From Actinomadura formosensis NBRC 14204 (GTDB lineage Bacteria > Actinomycetota > Actinomycetes > Streptosporangiales > Streptosporangiaceae): 40,205 nt of DNA. Where the stretch lies: positions 1 to 40,205 of the forward strand of contig NZ_BCQQ01000059.1 in assembly GCF_001552155.1 (NCBI RefSeq), written 5' to 3'. The notes under the pieces are model-generated. The model saw nothing but the letters and a program-made list of their open reading frames with translations. It ran no database searches and was not told the DNA's origin. Positions 32,601 to 38,711 of the stretch are shown piece by piece. Both the position numbers and the translations under genes were made by a program. Numbering within the stretch: the stretch's first letter is position 1; every line of letters starts with the position of its first letter.

Positions 32601-33183
32601 GTTCGTCGGGCAGACCGCGCCGCGGGTGCGGGGCGCGGTCGAGCGCGCTCTCGGCGGCGTGCTGTTCGTGGACGAGGCGTACGCGCTGTCGTCGTCCGGC
32701 GGCGACCGGCGCGACTTCGGCCACGAGGCGATCGCCGAGCTGCTGCGGCTGATGGAGGAGCACCGCGGCGACCTGGTGGTCATCGTGGCCGGCTACGACG
32801 CCGAGATGGAGCGGTTCCTGGACGCCAACCCGGGGCTGAAGTCGCGTTTCCCGAAGAAGCTGCGGTTCCCCGACTACGCCGACGACGAACTCGTCACGAT
32901 CTTCGAGTTCATGGCGGCGGAGGCCGGGTTCGAGCTCGCGCCCGGCGTCCTGGACCAGCTGCGCGGCCTCGTCGCCGCGCAGCCGCGCGGTGCCTCGTTC
33001 GGCAACGCCCGGCTCGTCCGGAACCTGCTGGAGGCGGCGATCTCCCGGCAGGCGCAGCGCATCACCGCCAAGGACGACGAGGGCCGTGAGATCGACGCGG
33101 CGGAGGTCGGGCTGCTGCGCCCCGAGGACCTGCCCGACGCCCCGCCCCGCGAGGAGGACGGCGGCTACGGCCTCTACATCTAG
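29635..33183 (+). CDS. Triple-AAA ATPase of CbxX/CfxQ (EccA-like) type
   Basis: 1182 aa; GTG start with AGGAGAAGG at 29621-29629. Residues 1-370 match no domain I know. Three AAA modules follow. AAA1 has P-loop GPEGTGKG (415-422) and Walker B-like LLVVDDLEKL. AAA2 has P-loop GNAGTGKG (675-682) and a degenerate Walker B, LLVRDAHAL (735-743, catalytic Glu replaced by Ala). AAA3 has P-loop GSPGTAKT (950-957) and an intact Walker B, LFVDEAYAL. AAA2 and AAA3 are clear duplicates (both begin PLAE...IG...KREV..LVAE and share LSSGHLVEV). CbxX/CfxQ modules occur in Rubisco activase CbbX and in EccA of type VII secretion. No ESX genes are seen here. Its stop codon interlocks with that of a convergent ABC exporter. 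Confidence 0.85.
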   Translation: MRAPRLPDHLEVLLTEEPVLDVYAHGPWRVPDGLYEEMRERAVAYNTDQRAVVLTRQLSDFYGDRTSAAGAEQWSLLTFLLGASAVRGGSRGDVDYELLSDFLATPEPAVREPVAWFTQGGKWRPPGLWLPEPAGDDPERRAVMFELARAGLEVFEGLEPVERRRKALMGLFDRRAADPALRKADMTVPNRRLEDAWTAGLTEEELAVLPELAGPVGYLGWACEGLDAAHERLAGAVADGDEPDAALARLLLAAEAPVVPAELAVVLGTARYENVEERFRAAREGFSAEEWQLDVRAWLARGLVAGEADAARAWLDMAVRFTGSVQGLPGAPVTPRCRVPVRPFQVDLRRLFTARRVLNTLTFGTGERENDAGRERPAEVAEPGLVGQPELSRALRDAVRARLAGERAVRLLVAGPEGTGKGTAAEIVEELLAEGGAVREALWISDQVFASLGVSDAVLWLQARVRDCLEGRMLLVVDDLEKLAASERCGAAAVEELRRLMARAPSLSVVALCRPGGDRRLFDANPALVRAFDVARTRDFTEDDFAELFTLAVARRGARVAPQVAAAAGGMLRRTPPLLNLRGARLVAHMAGEAVAAAAAREEDPVEVTGADLPQRLIAGRPAEADPLAELAACIGIGPVKREVEALVAEAKAARLRREAGMSARPRPRHLVFTGNAGTGKGKVARILGRVYADLGVLSSGHLVEVERADLLGEYASESVLRVRRAVEQAHGGVLLVRDAHALVSVSADAARGREVLDVLLTSVQAHTEDLVVVLAGPHAEMNGLLKAHPDLAASFPRTIRFPDLTDDELVEVFAAKAADAGFELAPGVVDKVRGLVEAAPRERGLGNVRIMTNLLDRAVAMQGRRVLADGIVDETESLDVILLEDVPDTLTRGRDDVPGDPLAEVERLIGLADIKREVASLVAEVRAEQLRRDAKVSPASPARHMVFMGSPGTAKTTIARLIAAVFARLGLLSSGHLVEVTRADLVAEFVGQTAPRVRGAVERALGGVLFVDEAYALSSSGGDRRDFGHEAIAELLRLMEEHRGDLVVIVAGYDAEMERFLDANPGLKSRFPKKLRFPDYADDELVTIFEFMAAEAGFELAPGVLDQLRGLVAAQPRGASFGNARLVRNLLEAAISRQAQRITAKDDEGREIDAAEVGLLRPEDLPDAPPREEDGGYGLYI

Positions 33184-35180
33184 CCCGCCTGCGCCTGCGC
33201 CCGCGGCCCCTCGCCCCCGTACGCCGCCGCCTGGAGGGAGTACAGCTCGGCGTAGAGGCCGCCGCGGGCCATCAGCGTCGCGTGGTCGCCCTCCTCGATC
33301 ACCTTGCCCCGCTCCAGGACGTAGATCCGGTCGGCGTGGCGGACGCTGGCGAGCCGGTGGGTGATCAGCAGGACCGTCCGGCCGCCGGCGTGCGTGCGGA
33401 TCCGCTCGAACAGCTGGTGCTCGGCCCGCGCGTCGAGGGCGGCGGTGGGTTCGTCGCAGACCAGCAGCGGGGCGTCGCGGAAGAAGCCGCGCGCCACGGC
33501 GAGCCGCTGCCACTGGCCGCCTGACAGTTCGGCGCCGCCCTTGAACCGGCGGTCCAGCAGCGTCCCGTAGCCGTGGCCGAGGTCCGCGACGACCTCGTCC
33601 GCGCCGGACGCGCGGGCCGCGGCGAGCATCGCCGGGTCCTCCTCCCCGCCCTCGGCGGGCTCGCGCCCGCGGCCCATCGTGATGTTCTGCCGCGCGGTCA
33701 TCGGCCAATGCGTGTACTCCTGCGCGATGACGGCGATGCGCTCCCACACCTCCTGCGGCGGGACCTCGGTCAGCGGCACGTCGTCCCACCGCACCTCCCC
33801 GGCGTCGGGGTCGTACAGGCACGCCATGATCTTCGCGAGGGTCGTCTTGCCCGACCCGTTCTCGCCGACGAGCGCGACCACCTCGCCTTTGCGCAGGTCC
33901 ACCGAGACGCCCGCGAGGGACGGCGTGTCCGCGCCCGGGTAGGTGAACGTGACGTCGCGGACGCGTATGCACGCGAAGTCGTCCGGCAGCCGCCCACGCT
34001 CCCGCGCCGGGGCGGCCGGCAGCGCCCGGTGCGGGATCCGCTTCTCCGCCGCATCGCAGAAGGCCAGGTAGTCGCCGAAGTACAGGCCCTCCTCGTAGCA
34101 CTGGTTCACGGCGAACACGAGGTTCGCCAGGGAGGACTGGCCCGCGCGGATCGCGAGGACCGCCGTCCCCGCCACGGCCAGCGGTACCGCGCCCTTCCAC
34201 AGCATGAGGCCCAGCGCGACGTAGACGGCGGCCGTGGCGACGCCCTTCAGCACGTCCCCGGTGACCCGCGCGACCGTCTGGCGGCGGGCCAGGTCGAGTT
34301 CGACGCCCCGCTGGTAGGCGGCCGACCGGTCGTACTGGTCCAGCAGGAACGCCCGCATCGTGAACGACCGCACCTCGGCGGCGTGCTTCCGCTCGACCAT
34401 CAGGTCCGACAGGATCCACTTGCGGCGCGTGACCTCGACCAGGGCGAGCATCGTCAGGTACTGCATCCGGGCGCTGCGCAGGGACGCCCAGCCCTCCGGC
34501 ACGGCCGTCAGCAGCAGCAGCGGCAGCAGCAGCGGATGCAGCACGCCGAGCGTCCCGGCCGCCGCGAGCATCCCGACGGCCCCGGTGAGGACGTCCACCG
34601 CCTGCTGGACGACCCGCGACGCCGACGCCATGCCCCGGGTCTGCGCGCGCTGCAACTCGTCCAGGAAGTCCGAGTCGTCGAGCGCGGCGAGATGCACGGC
34701 GGTCGTCGCCTCGTACAGCCGCAGTTCGGCGAGCCGGGTGACCTGGGGCCGCAGCCGCGACTGCGCCCAGCCCGCGCCCGCCTGCAGCCCGGCGCGCAGC
34801 GCCACCGCGCCCGCCACGAGCGCCAGCGACGGCAGCGCGTCGCGGACCCGGCCGGGCGTCGGCCCGGCGCTGAACAGCGCGGTGAGCACGCCGGTCGTCG
34901 CCAGCAGCCAGAACGCCGTGAAGATCCCCGCGGCGAGGTTGAGGGAGATCGTCGCGACCGTGTCGGCCCGGCTCGCCCGCCACGCCAGCCCCGCCGCCTG
35001 GACGATCACCGCCGGGAGCCGCCGCGCGACCGTGCCGAGTCCCGTCTCGGCGAGTTCCCGGTCCTTCGCGTGCCAGAGGTGCGTGGACAGCTCCGGAAGG
35101 TCCGGCCCGGGACGTGACCGCTCGGCCCGGTGGGCTCTCCGCCGGCCCGGCCGCCCTGAAAACCGCCGTCCTGTCCCCAT
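33180..35180 (-). CDS. ABC transporter with fused permease and ATPase domains (exporter type)
   Basis: 666 aa; ATG with GGAGG about 8 nt upstream. Residues about 60-350 hold around six helices. The ATPase domain (about 400-640) has Walker A GENGSGKTT, signature ELSGGQWQRLAVARG, Walker B LLVCDEPTAALD and H-loop LITHRLAS. The layout resembles exporters found with natural-product and lanthipeptide-type clusters (NovA-like), but no precursor peptide or modifying enzyme is next to it. It would act as a dimer in the cytoplasmic membrane. Its stop (bases 33180-33182) interlocks with that of the AAA gene in one CTAG, leaving no space for a terminator between them. Confidence 0.9.
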   Translation of the reverse strand: MGTGRRFSGRPGRRRAHRAERSRPGPDLPELSTHLWHAKDRELAETGLGTVARRLPAVIVQAAGLAWRASRADTVATISLNLAAGIFTAFWLLATTGVLTALFSAGPTPGRVRDALPSLALVAGAVALRAGLQAGAGWAQSRLRPQVTRLAELRLYEATTAVHLAALDDSDFLDELQRAQTRGMASASRVVQQAVDVLTGAVGMLAAAGTLGVLHPLLLPLLLLTAVPEGWASLRSARMQYLTMLALVEVTRRKWILSDLMVERKHAAEVRSFTMRAFLLDQYDRSAAYQRGVELDLARRQTVARVTGDVLKGVATAAVYVALGLMLWKGAVPLAVAGTAVLAIRAGQSSLANLVFAVNQCYEEGLYFGDYLAFCDAAEKRIPHRALPAAPARERGRLPDDFACIRVRDVTFTYPGADTPSLAGVSVDLRKGEVVALVGENGSGKTTLAKIMACLYDPDAGEVRWDDVPLTEVPPQEVWERIAVIAQEYTHWPMTARQNITMGRGREPAEGGEEDPAMLAAARASGADEVVADLGHGYGTLLDRRFKGGAELSGGQWQRLAVARGFFRDAPLLVCDEPTAALDARAEHQLFERIRTHAGGRTVLLITHRLASVRHADRIYVLERGKVIEEGDHATLMARGGLYAELYSLQAAAYGGEGPRAQAQAG

Positions 35181-35325
35181 ACGCCGCCCTCCATGGCCTA
35201 GTGCCGGTCAGGGGGCAGTGTGCGCCGTGAGGGGGACGGTGTCCGCTTCATTTGTCACATAGCGCGGTTATTTGTTCGGTCGGACATTCATGCGGAGGAT
35301 GGACGCGCGGATCCGGCGGGTTGTC

Positions 35326-35331
35326 TAGGGT
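35326..35331 (+). promoter_or_regulatory. -10 element (TAGGGT) of the LCP gene
   Basis: TAGGGT fits TANNNT and ends 7 nt before the ATG at 35339, which lacks a ribosome binding site; likely leaderless transcript. Confidence 0.5.
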
Positions 35332-35338
35332 CTACGCC

Positions 35339-36451
35339 ATGAACGATGGCCGGCAGCAACGCCACAGCGCCTACGGGCGCGACCCGTACGAGGACCGTTA
35401 CGACCCGCATGACGACCCGCACGCGGGCGACCAGCTCGCCGGCGGCCGGTTCGACCAGGGCGGATACGGGGACGGGCCGCGCGGTGGGGCGCGGCCGCGG
35501 CGCCGGCGTCGCTGGCCGCGGGTGCTCGGCGCACTGGCGGCCGTTCTGCTGCTGCTCGTGGTCGGCGGTTACTTCTACCTGGACTCGCGGCTGAAGCGGG
35601 AGTCCGTCCTGGTGGACTATCCCGGCCGGGTCGCCGACACCCCGGGCACGAACTGGCTGATCGTCGGGTCCGACAGCCGGGAGGGCCTGTCGAAGGCCGA
35701 CCAGAAGCGGCTCGCCACCGGGTTCGCCGGGGGCCGCCGCACCGACTCGATGATGCTGCTGCACTACGGCTCCGGCGGGACGTCCCTCATCAGCCTGCCG
35801 CGCGACTCCTACGTCCCCATCCCGGGGCACGGGTCGAACAAGCTGAACGCGGCGTTCGCGTTCGGCGGCCCCAAGCTGCTCGTGCAGACCGTGGAGAAGA
35901 GCACCGGGATCCGCATCGACCACTACGCCGAGATCGGCTTCGGCGGCTTCGTCGGCGTGGTGGACGCGGTCGGCGGCGTCGACATCTGCGTCAAGGACGC
36001 CATCAAGGACCACAAGGCGGGGCTCGACCTCAAGGCCGGCTGCCAGACGCTGAACGGCGGCCAGGCGCTCGGCTACGTCCGGACCCGCGCGTTCGCCCGC
36101 GCCGACCTCGAACGGGTCGAGCACCAGCGGCAGTTCTTCGCCGCGCTGATGAAGAAGTCGACCAGCCCGGGGACGATGCTGAACCCGTTCCGCAGCATCC
36201 CGCTGGCGATGAACGCCACGAGCAACTTCCTGGTGGACGACGGCGACCACCTGTACGACCTGGTCCGGATGATGTGGGCGATGAAGGGCGTCAGCGGCGG
36301 TGGCGGTGTGACGACGACCGTCCCGATCGGGGGCGGCGGCAGCTCGGCGGCGGCCGGCTCCTACATCACGTGGGACAGGGCCAAGGCGTCCCGGCTCTTC
36401 GACGCGCTGAAGCAGGACCAGCCGATCCCGCAGGACGCCATCACCAAGTGA
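35339..36451 (+). CDS. LytR-CpsA-Psr (LCP) family cell-wall glycopolymer ligase
   Basis: 370 aa from the ATG at 35339; the frame is open 29 codons upstream but without coding character. The charged cytoplasmic N-terminus (His/Asp-rich, then ARPRRRRRW) precedes one membrane helix (VLGALAAVLLLLVVGGYFYL, about 58-77). The LCP domain follows: TNWLIVGSDSREG, GRRTDSMMLLHYG, LISLPRDSYVPIPGHGSNKLNAAFAFGG (cited by its ends) and GYVRTRAFARADLERVEHQ. The Asp and Arg residues that bind pyrophosphate-lipid are present. LCP proteins attach teichoic acid, arabinogalactan or capsule polymers to peptidoglycan outside the membrane. It lacks the extra C-terminal domain (LytR_C) found in some actinobacterial members. 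Confidence 0.93.
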   Translation: MNDGRQQRHSAYGRDPYEDRYDPHDDPHAGDQLAGGRFDQGGYGDGPRGGARPRRRRRWPRVLGALAAVLLLLVVGGYFYLDSRLKRESVLVDYPGRVADTPGTNWLIVGSDSREGLSKADQKRLATGFAGGRRTDSMMLLHYGSGGTSLISLPRDSYVPIPGHGSNKLNAAFAFGGPKLLVQTVEKSTGIRIDHYAEIGFGGFVGVVDAVGGVDICVKDAIKDHKAGLDLKAGCQTLNGGQALGYVRTRAFARADLERVEHQRQFFAALMKKSTSPGTMLNPFRSIPLAMNATSNFLVDDGDHLYDLVRMMWAMKGVSGGGGVTTTVPIGGGGSSAAAGSYITWDRAKASRLFDALKQDQPIPQDAITK

Positions 36452-36476
36452 CGGACGGCTCGGTGACGGGCGCGGA

Positions 36477-36482
36477 TACAGT
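36477..36482 (+). promoter_or_regulatory. -10 element (TACAGT), leaderless promoter
   Basis: TACAGT ends 6 nt before the ATG at 36489 and no ribosome binding site is visible, so transcription and translation start should nearly coincide. Confidence 0.5.
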
Positions 36483-36488
36483 CGGATC

Positions 36489-36782
36489 ATGTCCGATGTG
36501 ACGCCAGAGGGCGCGGAGCTGGACGAGCTGTCCACCAGGGAGCTGCACGAGCGCGCGATGAACCTCGCCAGGGAGCGGCACGACGTCGGCTTCGTGTGGG
36601 ACCTGCTGCGCGCGATCCCGGCCGCCGCGGCGGCCACCGGCGAAGTCGGCCGCGCCGAGTTCGACCTGTTCCACGGCCTGTCGCTGCTGGAGGAGTTCAC
36701 GCACGCGGGTGAGGGCGAGGTCGGCGACGCGCTCAGGCCCCTGTACATCGAGTACCTCGCCGAGCACGCCAAGGGGACCTGA
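36489..36782 (+). CDS. Small acidic helical protein, unknown function
   Basis: 97 aa. Acidic overall (many Glu and Asp), apparently all-helical, no membrane segment and no cysteines. The middle FVWDLLRAIPAAAAATGEVGRAEFD is the most ordered-looking part (cited by its ends). I do not recognise a named family, although similar short proteins may be conserved in related actinomycetes. It lies 37 bp after the LCP gene but has its own leaderless promoter candidate, so it need not be part of an operon. High GC at third positions supports coding. Confidence 0.75.
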   Translation: MSDVTPEGAELDELSTRELHERAMNLARERHDVGFVWDLLRAIPAAAAATGEVGRAEFDLFHGLSLLEEFTHAGEGEVGDALRPLYIEYLAEHAKGT

Positions 36783-36867
36783 TCGTCTCTTTGTGCCTTC
36801 TTGATCTCTGTTCGACCGCCCATGGGAAACACTCTGCGTAGACAATCGACCGCAGAGGGTGGTTGAA

Positions 36868-37026
36868 GTGAGCAAGAAGCCCGTGAAGATCGCCGCCATC
36901 GCCTTCGTGGTGTGGTACGTCATCAGCAGGCCGGAGGGGGCCGCGAATCTCGTCACCAGCGCCCTGAGCGGGCTCGGCAACGCGGCGGAGTCGTTGTCGC
37001 AGTTCATGAGCGCCCTCCCCAACTGA
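36868..37026 (+). CDS. Membrane microprotein 1 (52 aa), paralogue of the next gene
   Basis: 52 aa from a GTG; GAGGGTGG lies about 7 nt upstream. The basic start (MSKKPVK) leads into one short hydrophobic stretch (IAAIAFVVWYVIS, residues 8-20), then R-P-E-G-A-A and an amphipathic helix to the end. Aligned without gaps to the 51-aa product of 37198-37353, 21 positions are identical, including AIAFV, Y, S-x-P, AA and LG. The two genes are thus tandem paralogues. Function is unknown; single-span membrane or surface-seeking peptide is likely. A GC hairpin follows the stop. Confidence 0.75.
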   Translation: MSKKPVKIAAIAFVVWYVISRPEGAANLVTSALSGLGNAAESLSQFMSALPN

Positions 37027-37039
37027 CGGGCGGCTCCCC

Positions 37040-37065
37040 GCCCCCCGCTCCCGCCGGCGCGGGGC
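37040..37065 (+). terminator. Hairpin after microprotein 1
   Basis: CCCCGC (37043-37048) and GCGGGG (37059-37064) form a 6-bp stem with a 10-nt loop, followed by CTTCTGT, 16 bp past the stop. Confidence 0.45.
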
Positions 37066-37197
37066 TTCTGTGCGCGCGGGGCACCAAGCGGTGGCTCCCA
37101 CGGCACAGTAAAATCGCGCTTTGCGGGCAGACACGGCTGGGCACAATTGGGATCGGGTCAATTGTGTCGCGTGCTACAACCAGGGACGGGCGTACAG

Positions 37198-37353
37198 ATG
37201 AAGAAGAACCTCCGCTATGTGGCGATCGCCTTCGTCATCTTCTACCTGCTGAGCTCACCGACGGACGCGGCGGGAGTGGTCAACAACGCTTTCACGCAGC
37301 TGGGTCAGGCGGGCAACCAGCTCGCCGCCTTCGTGAACGCCTTGGGCAAGTGA
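37198..37353 (+). CDS. Membrane microprotein 2 (51 aa), paralogue of the previous gene
   Basis: 51 aa from the ATG at 37198. Same plan as its neighbour: MKKNLR, hydrophobic YVAIAFVIFYLLS, then S-P-T-D-A-A and an amphipathic helix ending FVNALGK. A longer in-frame start at 37147 exists, but the paralogue alignment starts at this ATG. No strong ribosome binding site is seen (GGGACGGGCGTACAG). It has its own 171-bp upstream region containing CAATTGGGATCGGGTCAATTG, with CAATTG repeated (cited by its ends). The 13-residue hydrophobic part is short for a full span, so it may sit at the interface or oligomerise. Confidence 0.75.
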   Translation: MKKNLRYVAIAFVIFYLLSSPTDAAGVVNNAFTQLGQAGNQLAAFVNALGK

Positions 37354-37375
37354 TCGCCGCGGGCGGCTGAACCGG

Positions 37376-37409
37376 GCCGGCGGTGCGGGTCCCCCCGTCC
37401 CGCGCCGGC
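37376..37409 (+). terminator. Interrupted hairpin terminator after microprotein 2
   Basis: GCCGGCG-GT-GCGGG pairs with CCCGCGCCGGC across a 9-nt loop, with a small bulge, 23 bp after the stop. No T-tract. Confidence 0.55.
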
Positions 37410-37451
37410 GGCATGACCGGTGAGGATGGGCCGGTCTCGGGGGTGATCTCC

Positions 37452-37457
37452 TAGTAT
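37452..37457 (+). promoter_or_regulatory. -10 element (TAGTAT) of the peroxidase gene
   Basis: TAGTAT ends 6 nt before the ATG at 37464; no ribosome binding site, so the transcript is probably leaderless. Confidence 0.55.
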
Positions 37458-37463
37458 CGGCCC

Positions 37464-37952
37464 ATGTCTGTCTTCGACGTAGAGATCGGCGACCTGCGCG
37501 GCGGCTCGGCGGACCTCGGGCAGTACCGAGGCAAGGCCGTCCTCATTGTCAACGTCGCCTCGAAGTGCGGCCTCACCCCGCAGTACTCCGGCCTGGAGCG
37601 GCTGCAGGAACGGTACGCCGGACGCGGCTTCACCGTCCTTGGCGTCCCCTGCAACCAGTTCATGGGCCAGGAGCCCGGTACCCCGGACGAGATCGCCGAG
37701 TTCTGCTCGACGACGTACGGGGTCACGTTTCCGATGACCGAGAAGATCGAGGTCAACGGCGACGGCCGGCACCCGCTGTACCGGGACCTCGTCGGCACCC
37801 CGGACGCCGGGGGGCACACCGGCGACATCCGGTGGAACTTCGAGAAGTTCCTGATCACCCCGGACGGCACGGTGGCGGCGCGGTTCGCGCCCCAGGTCGA
37901 ACCGGAGGCGGACGAGGTCGTCTCCGCCATCGAGAAGCACCTTCCCGCCTGA
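37464..37952 (+). CDS. Glutathione peroxidase-family thiol peroxidase
   Basis: 162 aa, full length for the family. The peroxidatic Cys lies in VNVASKCGLTPQYSGLE near residue 36, the Gln/Asn of the catalytic site in VPCNQFMGQEPG near residue 70, and the Trp/Asn in DIRWNFEKFLI near residue 125. It is the Cys, not selenocysteine, form. Actinomycetes lack glutathione, and bacterial Cys-GPx enzymes commonly use thioredoxin, so it likely reduces peroxides with thioredoxin or mycothiol-linked electrons in the cytoplasm. Single gene with its own promoter and a strong terminator. Confidence 0.94.
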   Translation: MSVFDVEIGDLRGGSADLGQYRGKAVLIVNVASKCGLTPQYSGLERLQERYAGRGFTVLGVPCNQFMGQEPGTPDEIAEFCSTTYGVTFPMTEKIEVNGDGRHPLYRDLVGTPDAGGHTGDIRWNFEKFLITPDGTVAARFAPQVEPEADEVVSAIEKHLPA

Positions 37953-37955
37953 AAC

Positions 37956-37986
37956 GGACGCGCCCTCCGCCCCGGAGGGCGCGTCC
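37956..37986. terminator. Perfect 14-bp stem terminator after the peroxidase gene
   Basis: GGACGCGCCCTCCG and CGGAGGGCGCGTCC pair fully across a CCC loop, starting 4 bp after the stop. It may also stop transcripts from the convergent methyltransferase gene 86 bp away. Confidence 0.8.
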
Positions 37987-38071
37987 CGGTCGGGGTGTGA
38001 ATCGCGCCACATCGCGACGGTCTCCGCGGCCCTCACGGGCGTCGGCCACGCTCCCGCCCCGGCTCCAGGGT

Positions 38072-38617
38072 TCAGCTCGGGCCGTGGGTGATGTCCCAGT
38101 CCAGGGTGGCGGGAACCGCGCCCTCCAGCGTCAGGAGCCAGCGTTTGACCTCGACGCCGGAGCCGCCGCTGTAGCCGCCGAGGCCGTTGGAGGCGACCAC
38201 GCGGTGGCAGGGGACGATCAGCGGGATGGGGTTGCCGCCCATCACCTGGCCGATGACCTGCGCGTGGACGCCGGTGCCGCTGCGCTCGCCCAGTTCCCCG
38301 TAGGTGACGACCTGCCCGTAGGGGACGGACTCGTGCAGGGTGCGGAGGACCTGCCGCTGGACGTCGGTCGTGAGACGCCAGTCGATCGGCACCTCGAAGT
38401 GCTTCAGGTCGCCGGCGAAGTAGTCGCGCAGCGCCGACAGGGCGGGAGCCGTCCGGCCGGGGGCGGCCACGACGGGCAGGCCGGTCGCCTTCGCGGTGCG
38501 GGCGCGGGCGGCGGGGGTGTCGCGGAAGTGCAGTGAGACGACGCCCGTCTCGGTCTCGCTGACGAGCAGGCGGCCGAGCACGGTGTCGACCGTGCCGAAC
38601 GCGAGGGTCTCGGTCAT
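38072..38617 (-). CDS. ogt: Methylated-DNA-[protein]-cysteine S-methyltransferase
   Basis: 181 aa; GGAG 9 nt before the ATG. The active site is LIVPCHRVVASNGLGGYSGG (Cys acceptor in PCHRV, near residue 137), preceded by the helix-turn-helix VPYGQVVTYGELGERSG. The N-terminal domain is the Ogt type without an Ada metal site. It removes O6-alkyl groups from guanine by irreversible transfer to its own Cys. No ada or alkA gene is next to it. It is convergent with the peroxidase gene. Confidence 0.95.
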   Translation of the reverse strand: MTETLAFGTVDTVLGRLLVSETETGVVSLHFRDTPAARARTAKATGLPVVAAPGRTAPALSALRDYFAGDLKHFEVPIDWRLTTDVQRQVLRTLHESVPYGQVVTYGELGERSGTGVHAQVIGQVMGGNPIPLIVPCHRVVASNGLGGYSGGSGVEVKRWLLTLEGAVPATLDWDITHGPS

Positions 38618-38658
38618 CGTTCAGCGCTCCTTCCCGGCGGTTCAGCGTCCCATATGAG

Positions 38659-38682
38659 GCCGGTGTTCCTCGCGGCACCGGC
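38659..38682 (-). terminator. Candidate terminator of the DUF6493-like gene
   Basis: GCCGGTG and CACCGGC form a 7-bp stem with a 10-nt loop, 29 bp past the stop of the downstream-reading gene and before the ogt start. No T-tract. Confidence 0.4.
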
Positions 38683-38711
38683 TCTTCCTGTAGTAACACC
38701 GGAGCGCGTCC

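Noticed and set aside
28972..34983. A 2003-codon open frame on the minus strand
   Set aside because: It runs antisense through the triple-AAA gene, whose protein has clear domains; the minus-strand translation is low-complexity Arg/Gly/Pro, typical of a high-GC shadow frame.
33180..35180. Lanthipeptide or RiPP cluster around the ABC exporter
   Set aside because: The exporter resembles those in such clusters, but no precursor peptide, cyclase, dehydratase or protease gene lies nearby.
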